DNA from: Orthonyx spaldingii
Taxonomy: Eukaryota; Chordata; Aves; Passeriformes; Orthonychidae
Assembly: GCA_013397795.1 (NCBI GenBank)
Contig: VZTJ01002441.1
Coordinates: forward strand, 3,478,980 to 3,542,979
Direction: 5' to 3'
Length of the DNA stretch: 64,000 bases
The notes beneath the pieces were generated by a model. The model was not told where the DNA came from. It saw only the letters and a list, made by a program, of their open reading frames with translations, and did no database searches. The translations under genes and the position numbers were made by a program. Shown here in pieces: positions 13,701-27,376 of this stretch. Each line of letters begins with the position of its first letter. Position 1 is the stretch's first letter.

Positions 13701-14030
13701 ATTTTTATCCATTATACACAGTACTGTTCAATACCCCAGCTCAGCTAGAAAAGCAATTCTTCTGCCATAATGACATAACCAATATTATTATATATCAAGC
13801 CTTTTAAGAAATCTAAAGAAGAAAAGATGCCATTATTTTCCACAAGAAGCTGCTATCTGTATCCAGCAAAGTCCTGCACGATGTTCCCACATGTAACGGG
13901 AAATTGTTTTTTTCAGCTGCAATCACCCTCCTGTTTACTCATAAAAAACCACAATGTGGCATATTGCTGAATCGAATGCCACTTGCAGCTTTAATACACA
14001 TTTTTGGCATGGCTGATAAAATGTTTTTTC
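10701..14030. other. AT-rich non-coding sequence, nothing recognised
   Basis: No gene or repeat family is recognised. A 77-codon plus frame at 13305-13538 has balanced amino-acid content but no recognisable motif and no convincing splice sites around it. The rest is AT-rich with scattered homopolymer runs. Confidence 0.6.
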
Positions 14031-14107
14031 TGCCCCTCCTCGCACATCCACGTGCTCGGTGAACACAGGAGCTGCCCGAGCCCCAGCGGAGCAGCGCCCG
14101 GGACCAG
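14031..14107 (+). other. Candidate non-coding first exon ending in a strong donor
   Basis: A short patch with about seven CpGs in about 70 bases (first CpG at 14040-14041) ends exactly in the sequence CAG|GTAAGT at 14105-14113, a near-perfect match to the vertebrate 5' splice-site consensus. A second donor-like site, CTG|GTAAGA, follows 17 bases downstream. CpG density followed at once by a consensus donor is the usual look of a first exon of a gene or long non-coding RNA. There is no obvious TATA box, and no coding frame is claimed. A chance donor next to a decayed GC-rich element is the alternative. Confidence 0.25.
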
Positions 14108-14130
14108 GTAAGTTTATACTCCTGGTAAGA

Positions 14131-17100
14131 GTTCCTTAGCCCTCAGCAAAACACATTTTCACTATCACAGGAACAAGTTCTCCTAAACCCTGTGGAAAGT
14201 CAACATCTAAAATGCCAAGCCTTCAGATTCAGGGTTCAGATACCCACACATGTAACTGGAGCCTCCAAACTTAAAAGTTCAAAGCTTTTGTATCTTTCCA
14301 AACCGGATCCAAGCAGGGCTCATTACACCTAAATAACAGTGTCTGCAGAAATTTCAGGAATAAATAGTGAGTTTGACCTTGACTTGATCTCTCAGTTTCC
14401 ACTGCAGAGGAAGCTCTGAGCTTCACGTTGGCAGCAATAGGCTTCTCTCATCTATGCTCTGGCCTTAATAGAGGCTTTTGTAAGCACATCCAGAAGAAAA
14501 AAAAAGTCATGTCTATAAGAAAATAAATACATTTAATTCAGTATTCCATGAATTACACAGTAATTCAATAATGAAACTCTTGTCATATTAAGATGGACCC
14601 CATAAAAAAATATATGTATTAAAAACACTGAGCCACTTGCTCCTTCCCCATTTTCATTTGTTAAAAAAAAAAAGCCAGGTAGCCAAGACAAATATTTCAA
14701 GTTCAAGAAATGTCACCCTTTGTCTTGCTACAGTCTGTCCTTTGTTTTCAGTATGATGTGCTTCCACTGGGGTATAAACACATGGAACGGTGTAGAAGAA
14801 AAAATTCATTTTTACAGAGATACACGAGGAGCAGAATTAAGCTAGTATGGACAAACACAGAGTCTGACTATTCCCAGCTTCAGAGTTCTGGAGGGTCTAA
14901 ACTAGAAATTATTTGATATAATGATTTTTTTAGTTTCTAGCTAATATTCTGAATTTAACACACACTTCAATATTCAGTCCATGCTTCCATTTGTTCTATT
15001 CTTAAACACAGGCAACTTTGCTTCACAACCATCACCTTTATCCTTCTATCAGTTCTGGTCAAAACATGTTACCCAAAATCAAGGCCTTTCTCCTTGGCTC
15101 ATTGCAGGTAATGACAAGTTGCTATCTTAGAGCATTCTCAAAAGTTTCCTCTCTGGAGGAAAGGGATGATTTCAAAGTATCCACACAAATAATACTGTGT
15201 AATAAATGTTGACTTTTCACATCAGGCTAGTTACAGGTTTAATGGAGACCTGCATTTATCCCAAGTGGTGTCAGACTCACTGGTAAAATTATTGCAATGT
15301 TGGGTTGTGAAAAATACAGAAAAAAATACTGATAACACAGAAAAAACTCTCTTCCCACCCAGTACAATACATAGGTGTTGGTGAGTTCAAAAGGCATCAG
15401 AGACAGCTTTACTAATGCAGCAAAAATAGGGTCTTTGAGTTTAAGAAGCAAAAATACCCATGAAATAGCACTAACCTTCCAGCCTTAAAAAATAAGTTTT
15501 TTGTCTATACTTTAACTCCTCTTCCCAGTTGACCTCCTGCTACATAATGAGGCAGAGAATGCCCTGCAATACTGGAAGTGTGTAAGAAATAGTTGGCTTC
15601 ATATCCAAACCAGAAAACTGAGGTTCAGTGTGTGTCTGCAGCTAAACAAAGGTAAGCAAAAAATTCATACTGTCAAGCTTGTTCTAAATTTTCCTGTAAT
15701 TGTAAGATAAAAAGCATTAATTATTAGGGAACAAAAAAATGCAAACACAAGATTCTCCCCCATCCCAAGATCACATGGTGGAGGATGCAAAAACAGTATA
15801 TGGCAGGAATAACAAATGCTTTCTTTTCCAAGTGCTCTCCCATGATTTATGAAAGGTGTTCCTTACTGTGGGAAGATAATGCCATTTGAAATGGTCCATT
15901 TCATAAATCTATCCTCTTCATCCCTAGCTGCGTACAGGACTACTGTGAGCTCCTGAATCCAATAATGTTTTCATCCTCTATTGACAAAAAAAAAAAGGAC
16001 TTTGTTTGGAGTGAGGTAATGATGCAGTTACAGAGGAGTAGCGGCTAAAGCTCGCTCTCGGGGGCTTTCACTGGCACAGCCCTACAGCTGCAAGGGAGAG
16101 GAAAGAGTATAAACAGAAAGAAGAAACAATCAACACATCCCACATCCCCAACGTCTTTTTAGCACTAGTGACATTAATTATAATGTTTGACTAATCCTCT
16201 GCACTACCACATAACCAAATGTTTTGCCTGAATTTTCTCTTCATCCCCGCAATAGATTTGTCACTGGGAACCCAGCTATTTCCTACTCATCTGTTCACCA
16301 GCCCAGCATATCTGCTTGTTTATCTGCAAGACTGCTTCCAGAAGATGTTTCCATGCCAAATGTGGTGGCTGCTGTAGACAGGGACTGATCATAAATGTAA
16401 CTGAAATTCATTTTACTGATTTTTTATGTTGCACACAATAGCACAGGGTAAAGAGGAAAATACTTAATATCCTCAGTATTATGGAACAGTTTTGAGCTGG
16501 GATTGAAAACCATTAGAAGCAATGCTTGGCGAATGGGAGTACAGGGAAATCAAGAGGTAAAATATGAGATGAAAGTGTTTCTGGGAGCATTTGACATGTA
16601 ATGCAGCCAACAGAAACATTTAAAAGAGTTTTATTTTATTTGTACTATTTAGGAAAGAGGAGATGGAAGCCCCACAAGTTTCTCATTTTGTGTTGGAACA
16701 GTGAGTTGTCCTGCTCGTTTTGCCTTTTCTGACACTGGACAGTAGCAAAGCAAATGTCATTAAAGAAAATTAGGCACAGATACCAGCTTAGTATTTGCTT
16801 TTGTCAGGGAGCTGGAAGCTCTACACTGGACTGGCAGCACGGTCACAGATTTCATAAGCAAATTTTGGCAGACTTCTCATCCTGTTGAAGTGAAATTGTG
16901 TTTTCACCAAATTTCCCTCTGAGTGCTTGAGCAATGCCATTTTTCTACACTTTGCTACACACAGTTTCAGAGGCAGATGAATGGCCTTTGTAGAACATGA
17001 AATTTCCATGGCTTTGGCAAGAACTTTACAAACTATATACATGTTTTGAACTGTCACTTTGAGATCTTAATTTACATATTTTGACTTGTGCATGAAAAGC

Positions 17101-19195
17101 AATTTCAAGGTCAGCTTCTGTGGAGAAATACAGGGTAACTCCATTAAAAGTCTACTGGCACTTTGCATATTTATTTTTCTTCCCTGTAGTATGCATGGGA
17201 TCTCATAAATCAGGATAAACAAACATCAGAGGTCACTCATAGGTGTGCTCAGTGCATTTCCACACCTAGCAGGAAGGCGTTCTGCAAATACCAGGTTGCC
17301 TCCAGAGTAACAGGAAAGAAACATTGCTCCCTAAAATATATATTTATTTCTAGGGGTACAAGGATGTGATGAAGTCTATTGGGAAAGATGAAGAAAAGAA
17401 TTAAAATCTACAGTCCTTGCACATTTGTGGAAGGCACAATCTCGCACAAGGCATGGAGCCCTAGCTGTGCCTGCAGCACAGATTATGCAGGGAAAACAAA
17501 AAAAGAACCACAAAACATAAGAAATCATAAAACACACAACTCCCCCCAACATACTTTTAGTTTTCATCTCTCTCTAAACAGATAAGATTTTATCAGAGAT
17601 TGTGAAAGTCTTATTACAAACACTTAATAGATGATATTTTGGATTTTTGTGGAAATGTAATCAGGCTGTATTGCCTTATCAACACAACCCATCACCTCCA
17701 GGATTGCTGCCTTGGCTGTTCACTCTCCATCCTTTCAGAGCTGTCTCAGTCTTGGCAGCAATGGAAAAACCCCAAACTCATTACAGTCATGAGCTTTTAT
17801 GTCACACCTGAGGCTCCAGATTACAGCAGTGGAACTCTAAAACACAGTAGAGCTGTAAAAGCAGCACTGCTAAAACAGTGGAGACAAAGAACACCAAAAC
17901 TAATTAATTTGGACAGTAGAGATGACTGCTTTCCACCAAGAGAGGTGACAAACTGAAAAAGACCACATAACTCATGGCAAAATGGTTGCTACCTTACCAT
18001 GCCATTTTACCATTTGGGTTTTTCTGAAGGCGCTGACCATGTGTACAGTATGGGATAAGAATACTGTATTTAGGGGACTGCTGAAAATTGCTCTATTTTG
18101 AAGTTCATTTTTGCAAGTGAATCTGTGCGAAAATGGCTGAAGTTTGTTGGAGCACCAACAAACTATAGAGCCACTGTTAAATGTAGAAAGTAGTAACTGT
18201 CCTGAAAACTGGAATCTACGTCAGAGATCTTTCACATAATGCTATGATTATACAGAAATATAAAAATATGGATTTTGACTTTGTGTGGCATATAACTGCC
18301 CCAGTCAAGTGTGTGCTCGGAGGTTTGTGAACTTGATTGCTCTTAAAAAGCCCCAAACCCAAAAACTTTTTATTGTTGTGTTAAAACCTGCTTTTCCAGG
18401 AGAAATCACAGTGGCTTTTTTTGTTTGTTTGTTTCTGGGTGAAACTAAGAAGCATTCGAGACTTCAGGAAAGGACTCTGCTGAACATCAGGGTGCAAAAT
18501 CTTAAAAACCTTACTGGAAGAAGATGCAGGCCACTGTTCATGTTTCCTCCAGGTGTGGAAGGCAGGAAGGAGCAATAACTTTGGAGTCTGTGGACACCAA
18601 TTGAGATTTATTTGCCCTCATTTCCCAAGAGAGAATCTCCCATCATGAACTACAGGCTGCCTCCTTCCCATAGGGTTGGAGGCTTTGATGGGTCACCACT
18701 CCCAGTTTCCCCATGTTCCATAAACCAAGCAGACTTTGATACACCAACTGCCTTGATCATCCTGACTGACAAATCCCCTGTCTTAAAGAGTGATTTGATG
18801 TTCATAATGATCAGACTTCTTCCTAACGTGAATTAGGACGAATATCTTCCAACAGGATCATGGCCCCAAGGAACAATGGTGGGGAGAAGAGGGGAATTCT
18901 ACAGGACAGTAGTTTATCACTACAAATAACTCTCCATCACCCAAATTACTGTGCTCCAGAAAGCACTCTGTCTCCTTTTTGACCGAGTCAAGACGAAGAA
19001 AGGCCAGCCCGCGACTTGGCACAGAACAAGGCACGAGAGAATGAGCAAGCTGAGGATCAATACAAACAAAATAGAGGTGACATTAATTGCCTGGAGCATT
19101 AATAGACCATGTGAGAGAGTAGAAACCAGCTTAATTTTGAAAGCCAAGGGTGTTTGCCTGCCTTTTGTACACCGGTTTTGCTAGAATGGACATAA
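14131..19195. other. AT-rich non-coding sequence, nothing recognised
   Basis: No gene, RNA or recognisable transposon is seen. Frames up to 105 codons occur (17639-17956 plus) without family motifs. Simple runs include an A tract near 15986-15997 and a GTTT repeat near 18421-18434. Confidence 0.6.
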
Positions 19196-19199
19196 ATGT

Positions 19200-19285
19200 C
19201 ACTTTTGTCTGCCGAGCTCCGCACGGGCTCCGGCAGAGAGGCGGCGGCAGAAGGTCTCCCCGGGGTGTTCCACGGGGGGTGGATG
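19200..19285. promoter_or_regulatory. Second isolated CpG-rich patch
   Basis: Eight CpGs fall within about 70 bases (19211-19280), surrounded by AT-rich DNA. Frames are open on both strands through it, but no protein is recognised. As with the 2.4 kb patch, this could be a small regulatory island or a GC-rich remnant. No splice donor as good as the one at 14108 follows it. Confidence 0.3.
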
Positions 19286-22200
19286 CAGCCTTGGGCTCCC
19301 CAGGGTACAAAAGATGAGTTAGTTGTACCACACTGTTGTTCCATCATTTTTAATTTTGGCAGTACGCTCAAGTGTCTCTTGATGGGTTCGTTGTAGTTAT
19401 TCTAAACTAAAAATAAACCCAAAACAACAACCAACCACGAAACCCACCCAAGTCTAAATATATAAAACTTCAGTTTTAAAAGCTTGTTTTACCAGGGCTA
19501 CTTGATCTGTGACTCAGGATGAATCCCACTTAGAACATGGCTTCAATGTTTTTTTCTTTTAAGATCAATGATTGCTGGACACGTTGTGGTTCTGGAGAAA
19601 CAATAAATAATTAGATAAATAAAATTCTACAGGAATGTCTCATGCTGGCAAGACTAAACATGGAGCCTCAGCCCTTGTGAGTGGCCTTTGAGAGCCCCCT
19701 GTAGCTGTTGACTGGTAAAGATTGAAGTAGTTTTGTTAGTCTTACTACAAACATTTACCTTCTGAATCCTCTCGCTAATGAAATCAGCTGGCAGAGCTTC
19801 AGTGAAGTTTAGGTAGCAGAGTGCAGGCTCTGTGCAGCCCTGCTGCTCGGGGCCCCACTCACCTCCTCTCTACCATGGCAGTATATTTATTTTAACGTTT
19901 GACAGTATCTATCAGATTTTAGAGAGCTTGTTTAATGACCTTTTCCAAAATCTTCCATTCATTTCTTCAGTTTCTCACTTTCTCTCCCTTTTTCTTTTTA
20001 AAATAAATTACTGTTGTAAAAACAAATCCAGCAGAAGGAAAAATATTCAGTGCCTAGAAACTGAAAAATTGAGTATTTGCTTTTTATGGGGCACTGGAGT
20101 CTTCTAAAATACAGAACTGCTAGAAAACTTAAATGCTGAGGACAAAAAAGTTCACTCAGTAGCTATGCAAATACACCACAGTTTTCAATCTCTTTGAAAA
20201 ATAATTTAAATACTTGTGTTTCAATTTATGGTCTTAAAATGCCTGAAAAACACATTCCTACTTTTTAAATGGATTTTTTTAAGCGAGTCTTAAATACACT
20301 TTGATTATTTCCATTCTTGACATTATGCCTACTCAGGTATTTTGTACAGCAATTTGAAAGCAGAAAGGCAATTCCTAGCAATACCAACAGGTATATATTG
20401 ATTTAACAAACACCTCCTCTTAAAGATGCACTTTCTTCTTCCCATGGAAGAGAAAATGTGAATTTAAACTGAATAAAGCCAAAAGCTAAAACACATTGTC
20501 TATAATGATTTCTTTGATGGAGAAAGCTCAGGTTCAAGTTCATTATCTTGGTATTTTCAGAGGAGTTTGCCTGCAGCTTTTAGGAACAACATTTAACTGA
20601 ATTTTATATGTGAACATTAAAGAAACAGTAATGCACAGGTATAAAATAAGTGATCAAACTGAAAGTAAAGCGTACAGCTTTCTCCCTGTTAGCCTACACT
20701 GTTATTATCTTTTCAGAAGATGTCAAAACCTTTTCTCAGGAATTCTCATTTTTCATACATTTTGGAAGTAGGTACAATTACTTTAACAGCTCTCTATAGC
20801 ACTAAGACATCTGTAGCAAAAACGGTTATTTACTTCAAAGCCAGAAGATTTTGAAGGCAGAAAGCAATGACAGGCAGAAACAGAGGGCCAGAGACACTGC
20901 TATTGAACTTCTGTGTTTAATGAAACACAAATACAAAGAATATTTTATGTAAATGTGTACTTACAAAGGACAAAATGCATTTGTAGGCATGTATACTATA
21001 TAACCAGAGGCCAGAGCAATTAGCATTCTCTTTTCAATTCCTGACTGCTTTAGTGTAAAACACAAACACATTACGTTATTTCGTCCAAGGCTGAATATTG
21101 ACTCAATTTGAAGCACGTGCCCCTGATCTCTTGAAAGGAGGAGTTCTATGAAAAACACCCTAAAGTCCAAGCTTTGCAATACCCAGGGCAACACACACAC
21201 CAACATATATTCCCCATCCATGCAGTGCAGACCCAGTGGGAAAGGTGGTCAAAGGCACTTGGGAAAAAAAGGGTTCATGTTGTAAAGAGAACTACATTTG
21301 AAGGAATGCAACTCACAAAGGGCACAACCATAGAAATCAGCTTGGATATTAGACACTTTAGTCATCACAGCTCTGTGGCAGCCTTAATTTATGTCTTAAA
21401 CATTTATGTGCATCCTCCCCTTTTCCTCCTCCTTCCCCTCCTGCTCTTAAATTTTTCAGCTCTTCGAGAAGCCGAACCTCTCACATCGCACTGGTCCCCC
21501 CTCCAGTCACAGCACTGCCACTGAGAGCCCCTCAATGCAGCAGCCTAAAACTGTACTTTGAAGTGGTTTCAAAACAGATAAAACAAGGCAAAGAAAGTTT
21601 GTTCCAGGCTCAGATTCAAAACATGTTATGAGAGTCAAATTTTTATGCTGGCAGAGGCTAAAGTGGCAGAAGGCAGTCCTGCAAGCAAGGAACAGCATCA
21701 CTCACACCAAGGACTGCAGTGGCCATGGAGCAGGGGGTGCTCAGGTGTGGGAATGTGTATATATTTATTTTCCTTTAGCAGCATGAGAACAAGGCACACC
21801 TGGCTTTGTCTGGTGTGCCCAAAGCAGGCACCTCCCTTTACTGATCCTGCAGAATTTCTGTCCCAGTTTGTCACTAGCAGGGCCACAGTCTCCCAGGTCC
21901 CCTCTGGTCTGACTGAGCTGTCACACCCAGAGCTTCCTTTGGAGCTACACTGATGACTGAAATGTGGTTTGATTTGAATACAAAAGAAGCCCACAGGTCC
22001 TGTTAAATTGGAGAAAGAGGAAATACAATAAAGGTCACAAATAGAATAATCACTCAGAGGCTTAGAAAAAAAAAAGAATATATTTGGTGGAAGCTTAAAG
22101 CACTTGTTTTGTGACTGAGTTGTACTTGGACACTCGTCTGCCTGTCAGATGTGCAAGAAAAGCCAACATGGTTGGCCTATTCTCGATTTTTATACTTGAA

Positions 22201-23035
22201 CATTGCTGACTGATTTAACACAAAGGTATTACATAATTTGCTGTGGCCTTTTTACAAGTTGAACATTAACTCAAGCATTGTTATCTAATCTGATCACTTC
22301 ATGAACTGGTATCTGAGACACCGAAATAGGATCATTAAAATAACACACCTGTATCTATGATAACTTGTCCCTCCAATGTTTAGTCTCCTTATGTTCCGTG
22401 ATATATTTACAGCATTTTCATCTAAATACCATTTTAATTACTTAGTGAACAGAAACACTACCTTTCCACAGCAAAACATACTTTTGCTGTGTTCTATTGC
22501 AGCTAAAAAAGGATACATAAAAAACCTTGGACACAGACAGAAAGCAAAATGGAAACTATACATGCTGGTGTCCCACTGTGTGCTGCCACACTTTTTATTA
22601 AGGAACAGCCTTATTTTTTTTAGGATTGTAGAAAAGGCTGCATTGCTAACATTCACAACAAGCTACAGAGTCGGGAATATTCTTCACTCTACGCTCCTAC
22701 AGGAATCTACTTGTTAATTGGATACAAAATTAGCTGGAAAGTTATTTTTTCCTGCTTCACTTCTATGTTCAGAGTTCAGCTCCCGGTGACACCTGCCAGG
22801 TCAGGAGCAACCGGGTTCACAACCTTCATGCTCCATAGAGCCAAACGAGACAAATGGAGAAATAAGCCTGAGGAGGAGAACACTTCTGAGAGCCACCAAG
22901 CTGCTAAGCTACAGCAGCACTGACTTCCCTGGCAGGAAGCCTCCCAGGGCAAATCACATCTTTGGAGGAAGAGACAATAGCTTCTTATCCCGACAGGATA
23001 AACACAACACTACTTCTCCAAATATTTCATATTTA
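19286..23035. other. AT-rich non-coding sequence, nothing recognised
   Basis: The stretch contains an A/C-rich tract near 19405-19445 and a pyrimidine-rich run near 21413-21447. Frames up to 116 codons (21174-21524 plus) have no recognisable motif. No transposon is identified before the CR1 at 23036. Confidence 0.6.
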
Positions 23036-23465
23036 CATAGAATAGCATCATAAAATCAGTTAGGTTGGAAAAGACCTTAAGATCATCAAGTCCAACTGTT
23101 AACCCAGAACTGCCAAGGCCACCCCTGAGCCTTGTCCCTAAGTCCCACATCCACATGTCTTTTAAATTCTTCCAGAGGTAGTGGCTCACCCACTTTGCTG
23201 TTCCAAGGCCTCATGGTCCTTTCAGTGAAGACATTTTCCCCAATATGCAGTTTAAACCTCCCCTGGCACACGTTGAGGCCATTCCATCTCGTGCCATCAC
23301 CTGTTGCTGGGAGCAAAGACTGACTCTCCCCATCTTCACCCTCCTGTCAGGGAGCTGTAAAGAGTGAGAAGGTTTCCCCTGAGCCTCAGCCTCCAGCTGA
23401 GCCCTCCCAGCTCCCTCAGCTGCTCCTCATCAGGCTTCTGCTATTTGCACATCTTTGCTCTTTTT
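23036..23465 (-). mobile_element. CR1 LINE 3' end, minus strand
   Basis: The plus strand at 23036-23095 shows the reverse complement of the avian CR1 3' terminus. Degraded copies of the terminal 8-bp repeat are followed by the hallmark GGTTGGAAAAGACC and GATCATCAAGTCCAAC. Past this, several blocks match the CR1 3' untranslated region: CTTTTAAATTCTTCCAGAG, CCTCCCCTGGCAC, and a CTCCCAGCTCCCTCAGCTGC stretch near 23405-23425. Similarity fades near 23465. It is a typical 5'-truncated copy of about 430 bases, with the element's 3' end at 23036. No intact reading frame is kept, and the 63-76 aa frames inside it are by-products. Confidence 0.9.
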
Positions 23466-26400
23466 GGCCTGAACTTGAACTATTTGTATAGTTCCAAACA
23501 AAACCCATCTAAGGAAGGTGGGATATTTTCCTGTGAAAGAGGTAACAGAATTTGATCTGCTCCTGGAGAATCGTGTTTCCAAAAGTGGGAGCTGCCACGC
23601 CGGGGTCTCACTGCCCTGTGTGCACACAGGCTCAGCAGTGCAGGAAAGAAGCATCTGCGCTGCATTGGGATGGAAGCTCCACACCTGCAACACAACTGAG
23701 AGGAGCTGCAAAGGTACCAGGAAACTGTTCTGGTTTGGTTTTGTGTCTAGAAAACTGCAGCTGCTACAGCCATGAGCTCTCACTCAGTGCAGGAGCGCGG
23801 CATCGATGGAAAGGTCAAATAGAAGAGTCACACGAGAATTTGGGAACACAGCTCATGGTTCTAGGATACAGACACAAGGAATGATTAAGATAAAAATAGT
23901 TAACAGATTTGTGTGATGCTAGATTTTGCTAAGGGGATGGTAGAAAAAGCAGTTTGAAGAGATGTTTTACAGACCAAGCTTTGCTTTGCACCAAGCATTG
24001 CAAATGCTGCTGACAACAAAGTTGCTCCCAGTGAGATCAGAACAGAGATTTATCAGATTTGCCTTCCAAGTCTCCCTAGAGCAAAAGCACCACCACATAC
24101 ACACAAAAGTCTCATCTTTAAAACTTAGGGCTCTGCAGTAAGCTGTCCTCTGTGGGGAAAAAAAAAAAAAAAAAAAGTAGGGATTTAAAAAAAAAAAACC
24201 AAACCAACACATATATTTTTCTGTCCCTCTGTCTTGGAAACAGGAGATTTGCCATACAGGCTTTTCCTCACTCCCAAAAGGTGAGCACTGGATATAGTCA
24301 TGCTGTCTCCATTTAGGGCATAAAACTGAAATAAAGACATATCTGCCTGCTGCCCCCTGCCAGAAGAAAGGGGAGGGGAGAAAAAAATCACCAGAAATCA
24401 AGATGCAAACATTCATTCTCATTTTATAAATAATCTTTCTAATTGGACTGAATGATTTGTTACTGAGCAGATTATTTTGTTCAGTATATTAATGTCTGCA
24501 CAGCAAAAAAATAAAGAATTCATAAATTACATAAATACTTTCTTAAGGCTGTTTCTCAAACTTTTAGTTATGTCTAAACCTTGATAAATACTTCCAAACT
24601 CTTCTGAAATTGAAACAGCAAGAATTAAACCAAAACTTTCAGCAACAGTGTTAATCACTGAAGGAAAGCAGTAAAACAAATGAGGTTATTTTGCCTCCTG
24701 AATGAGCCATTTCAGTACAGCACATTTCTGCAATGTCTGTTCAAAAAGCAGTGTTTTTCCTGCAGACCTAAATGTCCTCATTATAAAGTTTAAAAAAATA
24801 AATCCTTGTTTTTTTAAAAAAAACAAGAGACCATAATTCTTCAAAAATTATTGAATTGCTTTCTTTTATTGCCTCTCTGCTAAAAGGGGTTTAAGTGGAG
24901 ATGAATGCAAATTTTGGGTGGAAACAATGGCCTGTTTCTCAAACTGTAGTGATTGCTAATCAGATTTAGAAATCTGTGTGAAAACAAAAGGGGAAAGAAA
25001 GAAGGAAAGGGAAACAAGGAGGAGAATATGAATGAGACTGAGAACAGGTATGAAGCAAAACTTCTTTTTCCCACAATTAAATAGCAACAACTTAAAACAA
25101 AACTAAACCATGTTCCCTGTAGCTGAGGACAAGTCTAGCATCGTTTGACAGTCAGTAAAGAGTAATTGTACAAGCTTTTGTTAATATGTTCCACCAGGAT
25201 TTCTCTGAGCACTAGAAGCTGCTCACTGGTTTTGCATAATAAAGCCAACCTGAGATCAGACACAACAAAACTCCATTATTCCCACACGTATTTCAGTACA
25301 GAAGTCAGAAAGTGCTCTTTGGAATTACTGTCATGATCAGCATAGAAGGATTTACAGATGTAATAAAGCCAAGAGAAAGCATCACCAACACCATATTTCC
25401 ATTTCTTCCTAGAGCAACAAACTTTCAAAGAAGGAATCATGAAGGTTGGTGGGATGGAGCCCTGATGGGAGCCAAGACTTTTATCACATCATTACATTTA
25501 AATCATATATATATTTATACACATCTATATCATGTGCATCATTGAATTTATCAGTTTTGCTGTATTCCTAAAATCTGGTTGATATGCACTAAATGGAAGA
25601 GAGACCAATAAACTGAGAGTGCTCCATAGAAATTTGCATATATTTTCTCAAGGCCAAGTTAAAATTTACTTATGCAGCAGATGCCCAAAGGGTCTTTTAA
25701 GAGCTACCTGAGATGGGAACAGCTCTAGACCTTTTTTAAATCAGGCACAAAAAAACCTTCCAATTACCTAATTTTACCACAGTATCCATAACAAAATAAC
25801 TGCTTTCCTCTTTACCCATAGTTGGCCTCACAATACTTCAGGGGTTGTCTCTTTTTTGGGTTTTTGCTTGTTTGTTTCATTTTTGTGCTATAGTAAAATA
25901 CAAAGCATAACCACAATCTCCATCTTGAGTTATTTGAGGAGTCTCTGTCTGGGATGTTTAGCTCCCAAAGGAAGAGCAGAACCTCCAAAGAGAGCAAATT
26001 CTATATATCTGACTCTTTTATCACTTGACTCTAAAAAGTAAGCTCTGATAAGAGTGGACATGTGCACATACCAAGTGCTTTATTTAAACCATTTTTCCCA
26101 CTTCTTCAATGTGGCACTTCAGCATCCTGGGAAAAGCAGCAAGTTGGGGGTTTTATTATTTTTTAATACATGCTTGGGGTCTGGATAATAAAGGGATATT
26201 TCCTATCATAGGAAAGACAGAATTTCTTTCTTTAATCTCCTCCTGTTGAAACAAGACAATGTCACCCTAAAGTGTCAGGTGGAATTTATTTCACTGAGCT
26301 AACAATGCTCATTTCCTTACACTGTTGTTCCTTTAAAGCTTTGAGAGTCTGCACACAGATGTCTCTGAAATGTAGTTCATTTGGAACACAAGGAGGGAAG

Positions 26401-27376
26401 GGAAGAGGAGGAATAGACAATCTTATCTCACCAGCAAATCTTCATAGAAGCACGTGTCCCTGAAGAAGAAAGGCTTTATGCTCGTAATTTCATTCAATAT
26501 TTCTTTCCAAGCATTTGAATAATGGGCTTTACAGAACATCTTTTTGATACTAACTGATCTTTATAACTAATAAAACCCTCTTACTGGGCTTTGGCACTTA
26601 CATCTAGAATCCACAAAGTGTCTTTTACAAATAATAGCCATAGCTACTTATACATGGTAAATAACCTCACCTTTCGAGCCTCCCCATATATCACTTTGCT
26701 AAATATTAATCACAGCTTTACCTGTCTGAAAGCATGATATTAGAGTGGGGGATCTCTCTGGTAAAGGATCCCAAACTACCCATCAATATCCCTTTCATTA
26801 CAAGTGCTGATTAAACCTTCCTGGCATGGGCTTTCATGAGTTTGGGTGTTGGTTCTCCACTTTGCCAAGCCACGGAGCCATCACACCTGAGCCCAGCATC
26901 TCTCCAGCAGGGTGGGAGAGCCCTCAGCCCCATCTCTGCTGCCGAGAGCCTGAGGAGGCACAGCTGAGTCTGGGCAGGCAGCAGGAGCTGCACAAACTCA
27001 AATCTCCTCTTTCTTAATTAGGACTTGAAACAATAGGTGGAGAAAATTCAGGACCAAAGGCTATTATGTATTAGCTTTCATTTCTGTGCATTGATTGAGC
27101 TTATGTTGTTTTATGTGTGCGATGAAAGGGCAAATCAAAACCCATTTCTCTTTCTTGTCAATTCTCTTTCTCTTTTTCAACTATTTATCTTCGTATTGTA
27201 TTGCAGCAACAGATGGCACATTAAAAATGAATTCACTTTTTGGGAACTGTATATTGTGCAGCTTATTCTTACCATCTAAAATGACCATGTAATTAAATTT
27301 CTTTTGGGAAGGTACCTATAAAATACAGTAACATAATGCCCACTTAAGGAACAAGACATTTTACAATAGAAGCACT
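23466..27376. other. AT-rich non-coding sequence with poly-A tracts
   Basis: No gene is recognised. Two A runs (19 bases at 24158-24176 and 12 bases at 24187-24198) lie within a 151-codon minus frame (24422-23967) that they help keep open. The 110-117 codon frames at 23430-23884 lie just beyond the CR1 copy, overlap on both strands and show no motif. A purine-rich stretch lies near 24985-25024. Confidence 0.6.
24158..24198. repeat. Two adjacent poly-A tracts
   Basis: Runs of 19 and 12 A residues are separated by about ten bases. There is no recognisable retroposed body, so this is treated as simple sequence. Confidence 0.85.

Noticed and set aside
15640..15660. AAAG|GTAAGC donor-like site
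   Set aside because: A lone donor with no acceptor, CpG patch or open frame beside it is expected by chance in 64 kb.
23967..24422. 151-codon minus-strand frame
   Set aside because: It reads through the A19 and A12 tracts as phenylalanine runs, shows no motif, and is explained by low-complexity sequence lacking stops.
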